Below, in pieces: positions 23,097 to 23,126 of a DNA stretch of 23,126 nt. The notes beneath the pieces were generated by a model. It was not told the DNA's origin. It made no database searches and saw nothing but the letters and a program-made list of their open reading frames with translations. Position numbers and translations under genes: made by a program. Origin of the DNA: an uncultured Oscillospiraceae bacterium (GTDB taxonomy: Bacteria > Bacillota > Clostridia > Oscillospirales > Acutalibacteraceae); the NCBI GenBank assembly GCA_900548305.1, contig URJZ01000022.1:1-23126 (forward strand), given 5' to 3'. Position 1 is the stretch's first letter. Every line of letters starts with the position of its first letter.

Positions 23097-23126
23097 AGAT
23101 CGGAAGAGCACACGTCTGAACTCCAG
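23097..23126. other. Illumina TruSeq adapter sequence (artefact)
   Basis: The last 30 bases, starting AGATCGGAAGAGCACACGTC, match the standard Illumina TruSeq read-1 adapter exactly as I know it. They interrupt the cbiA frame. This is untrimmed library adapter at a contig end, not genomic DNA. Confidence 0.97.

Noticed and set aside
1..23126. CRISPR arrays, insertion sequences, prophage genes, tRNA or rRNA genes
   Set aside because: I looked for regularly spaced repeats, transposases or integrases, terminal inverted repeats and tRNA-like cloverleafs and saw none.

Overview
The window is a 23 kb AT-rich, dense bacterial contig. Its genes have strong Shine-Dalgarno sites and many rho-independent terminators. 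Its gene content includes a niacin-type NAD operon with NiaR, a CsoR-controlled copper ATPase, an iron-dependent alcohol dehydrogenase and late cobalamin genes of the cbi/cob type. Together these suggest an anaerobic Firmicute of the class Clostridia. That is inference from gene content; no rRNA is present. The contig is cut at both ends. The left edge lies inside ilvA. The right edge lies inside cbiA and is followed by 30 bases of Illumina TruSeq adapter, so only positions 1-23096 are genomic.

Left half (1-14454), genes on the + strand: ilvA (partial)-ridA, with RidA clearing the enamine/imine products of IlvA; the NAD operon nadA-nadB-nadC-niaR, in which the last gene encodes the probable niacin-responsive repressor of the operon; a monocistronic iron-type alcohol dehydrogenase; a 93-residue coiled-coil protein of unknown function; copA-csoR, with a GC-rich palindrome at the copA start point that looks like the CsoR operator and a CopZ-like domain fused to the CopA C-terminus behind a possible internal start; a minus-strand pair of tiny membrane-protein genes (35 and 58 residues) that overlap by ATGA and sit beside a striking repeat element; a pyridoxal/pyridoxamine kinase; a small zinc-ribbon membrane protein followed by an HD-domain phosphohydrolase; and an isolated capE-like nucleotide-sugar dehydratase.

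Right half (14590-23096), all on the minus strand: a tightly packed cobalamin operon transcribed leftward as cbiA (partial)-cobT-cobU-cobS-cobU-like-cbiB-cobD-cbiP-cobA-cbiC, ending at a terminator shared with capE. It covers a,c-diamidation, adenosylation, the four remaining amidations, aminopropanol arm formation and nucleotide-loop assembly, plus the methylmutase CbiC. The other corrin-ring genes and any cobalamin riboswitch would lie upstream, off the contig. NadC makes nicotinate mononucleotide, which CobT consumes, so the two halves are linked metabolically.

Most notable: CbiA lacks the nucleophilic cysteine of its glutaminase domain; there are two CobU-like proteins with complementary motif losses; copA may encode both a pump and a separate chaperone; and the small membrane-protein pair has a response-regulator-like repeat upstream. 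I did not find an obviously new multi-gene system such as a defence island, mobile element or CRISPR array.
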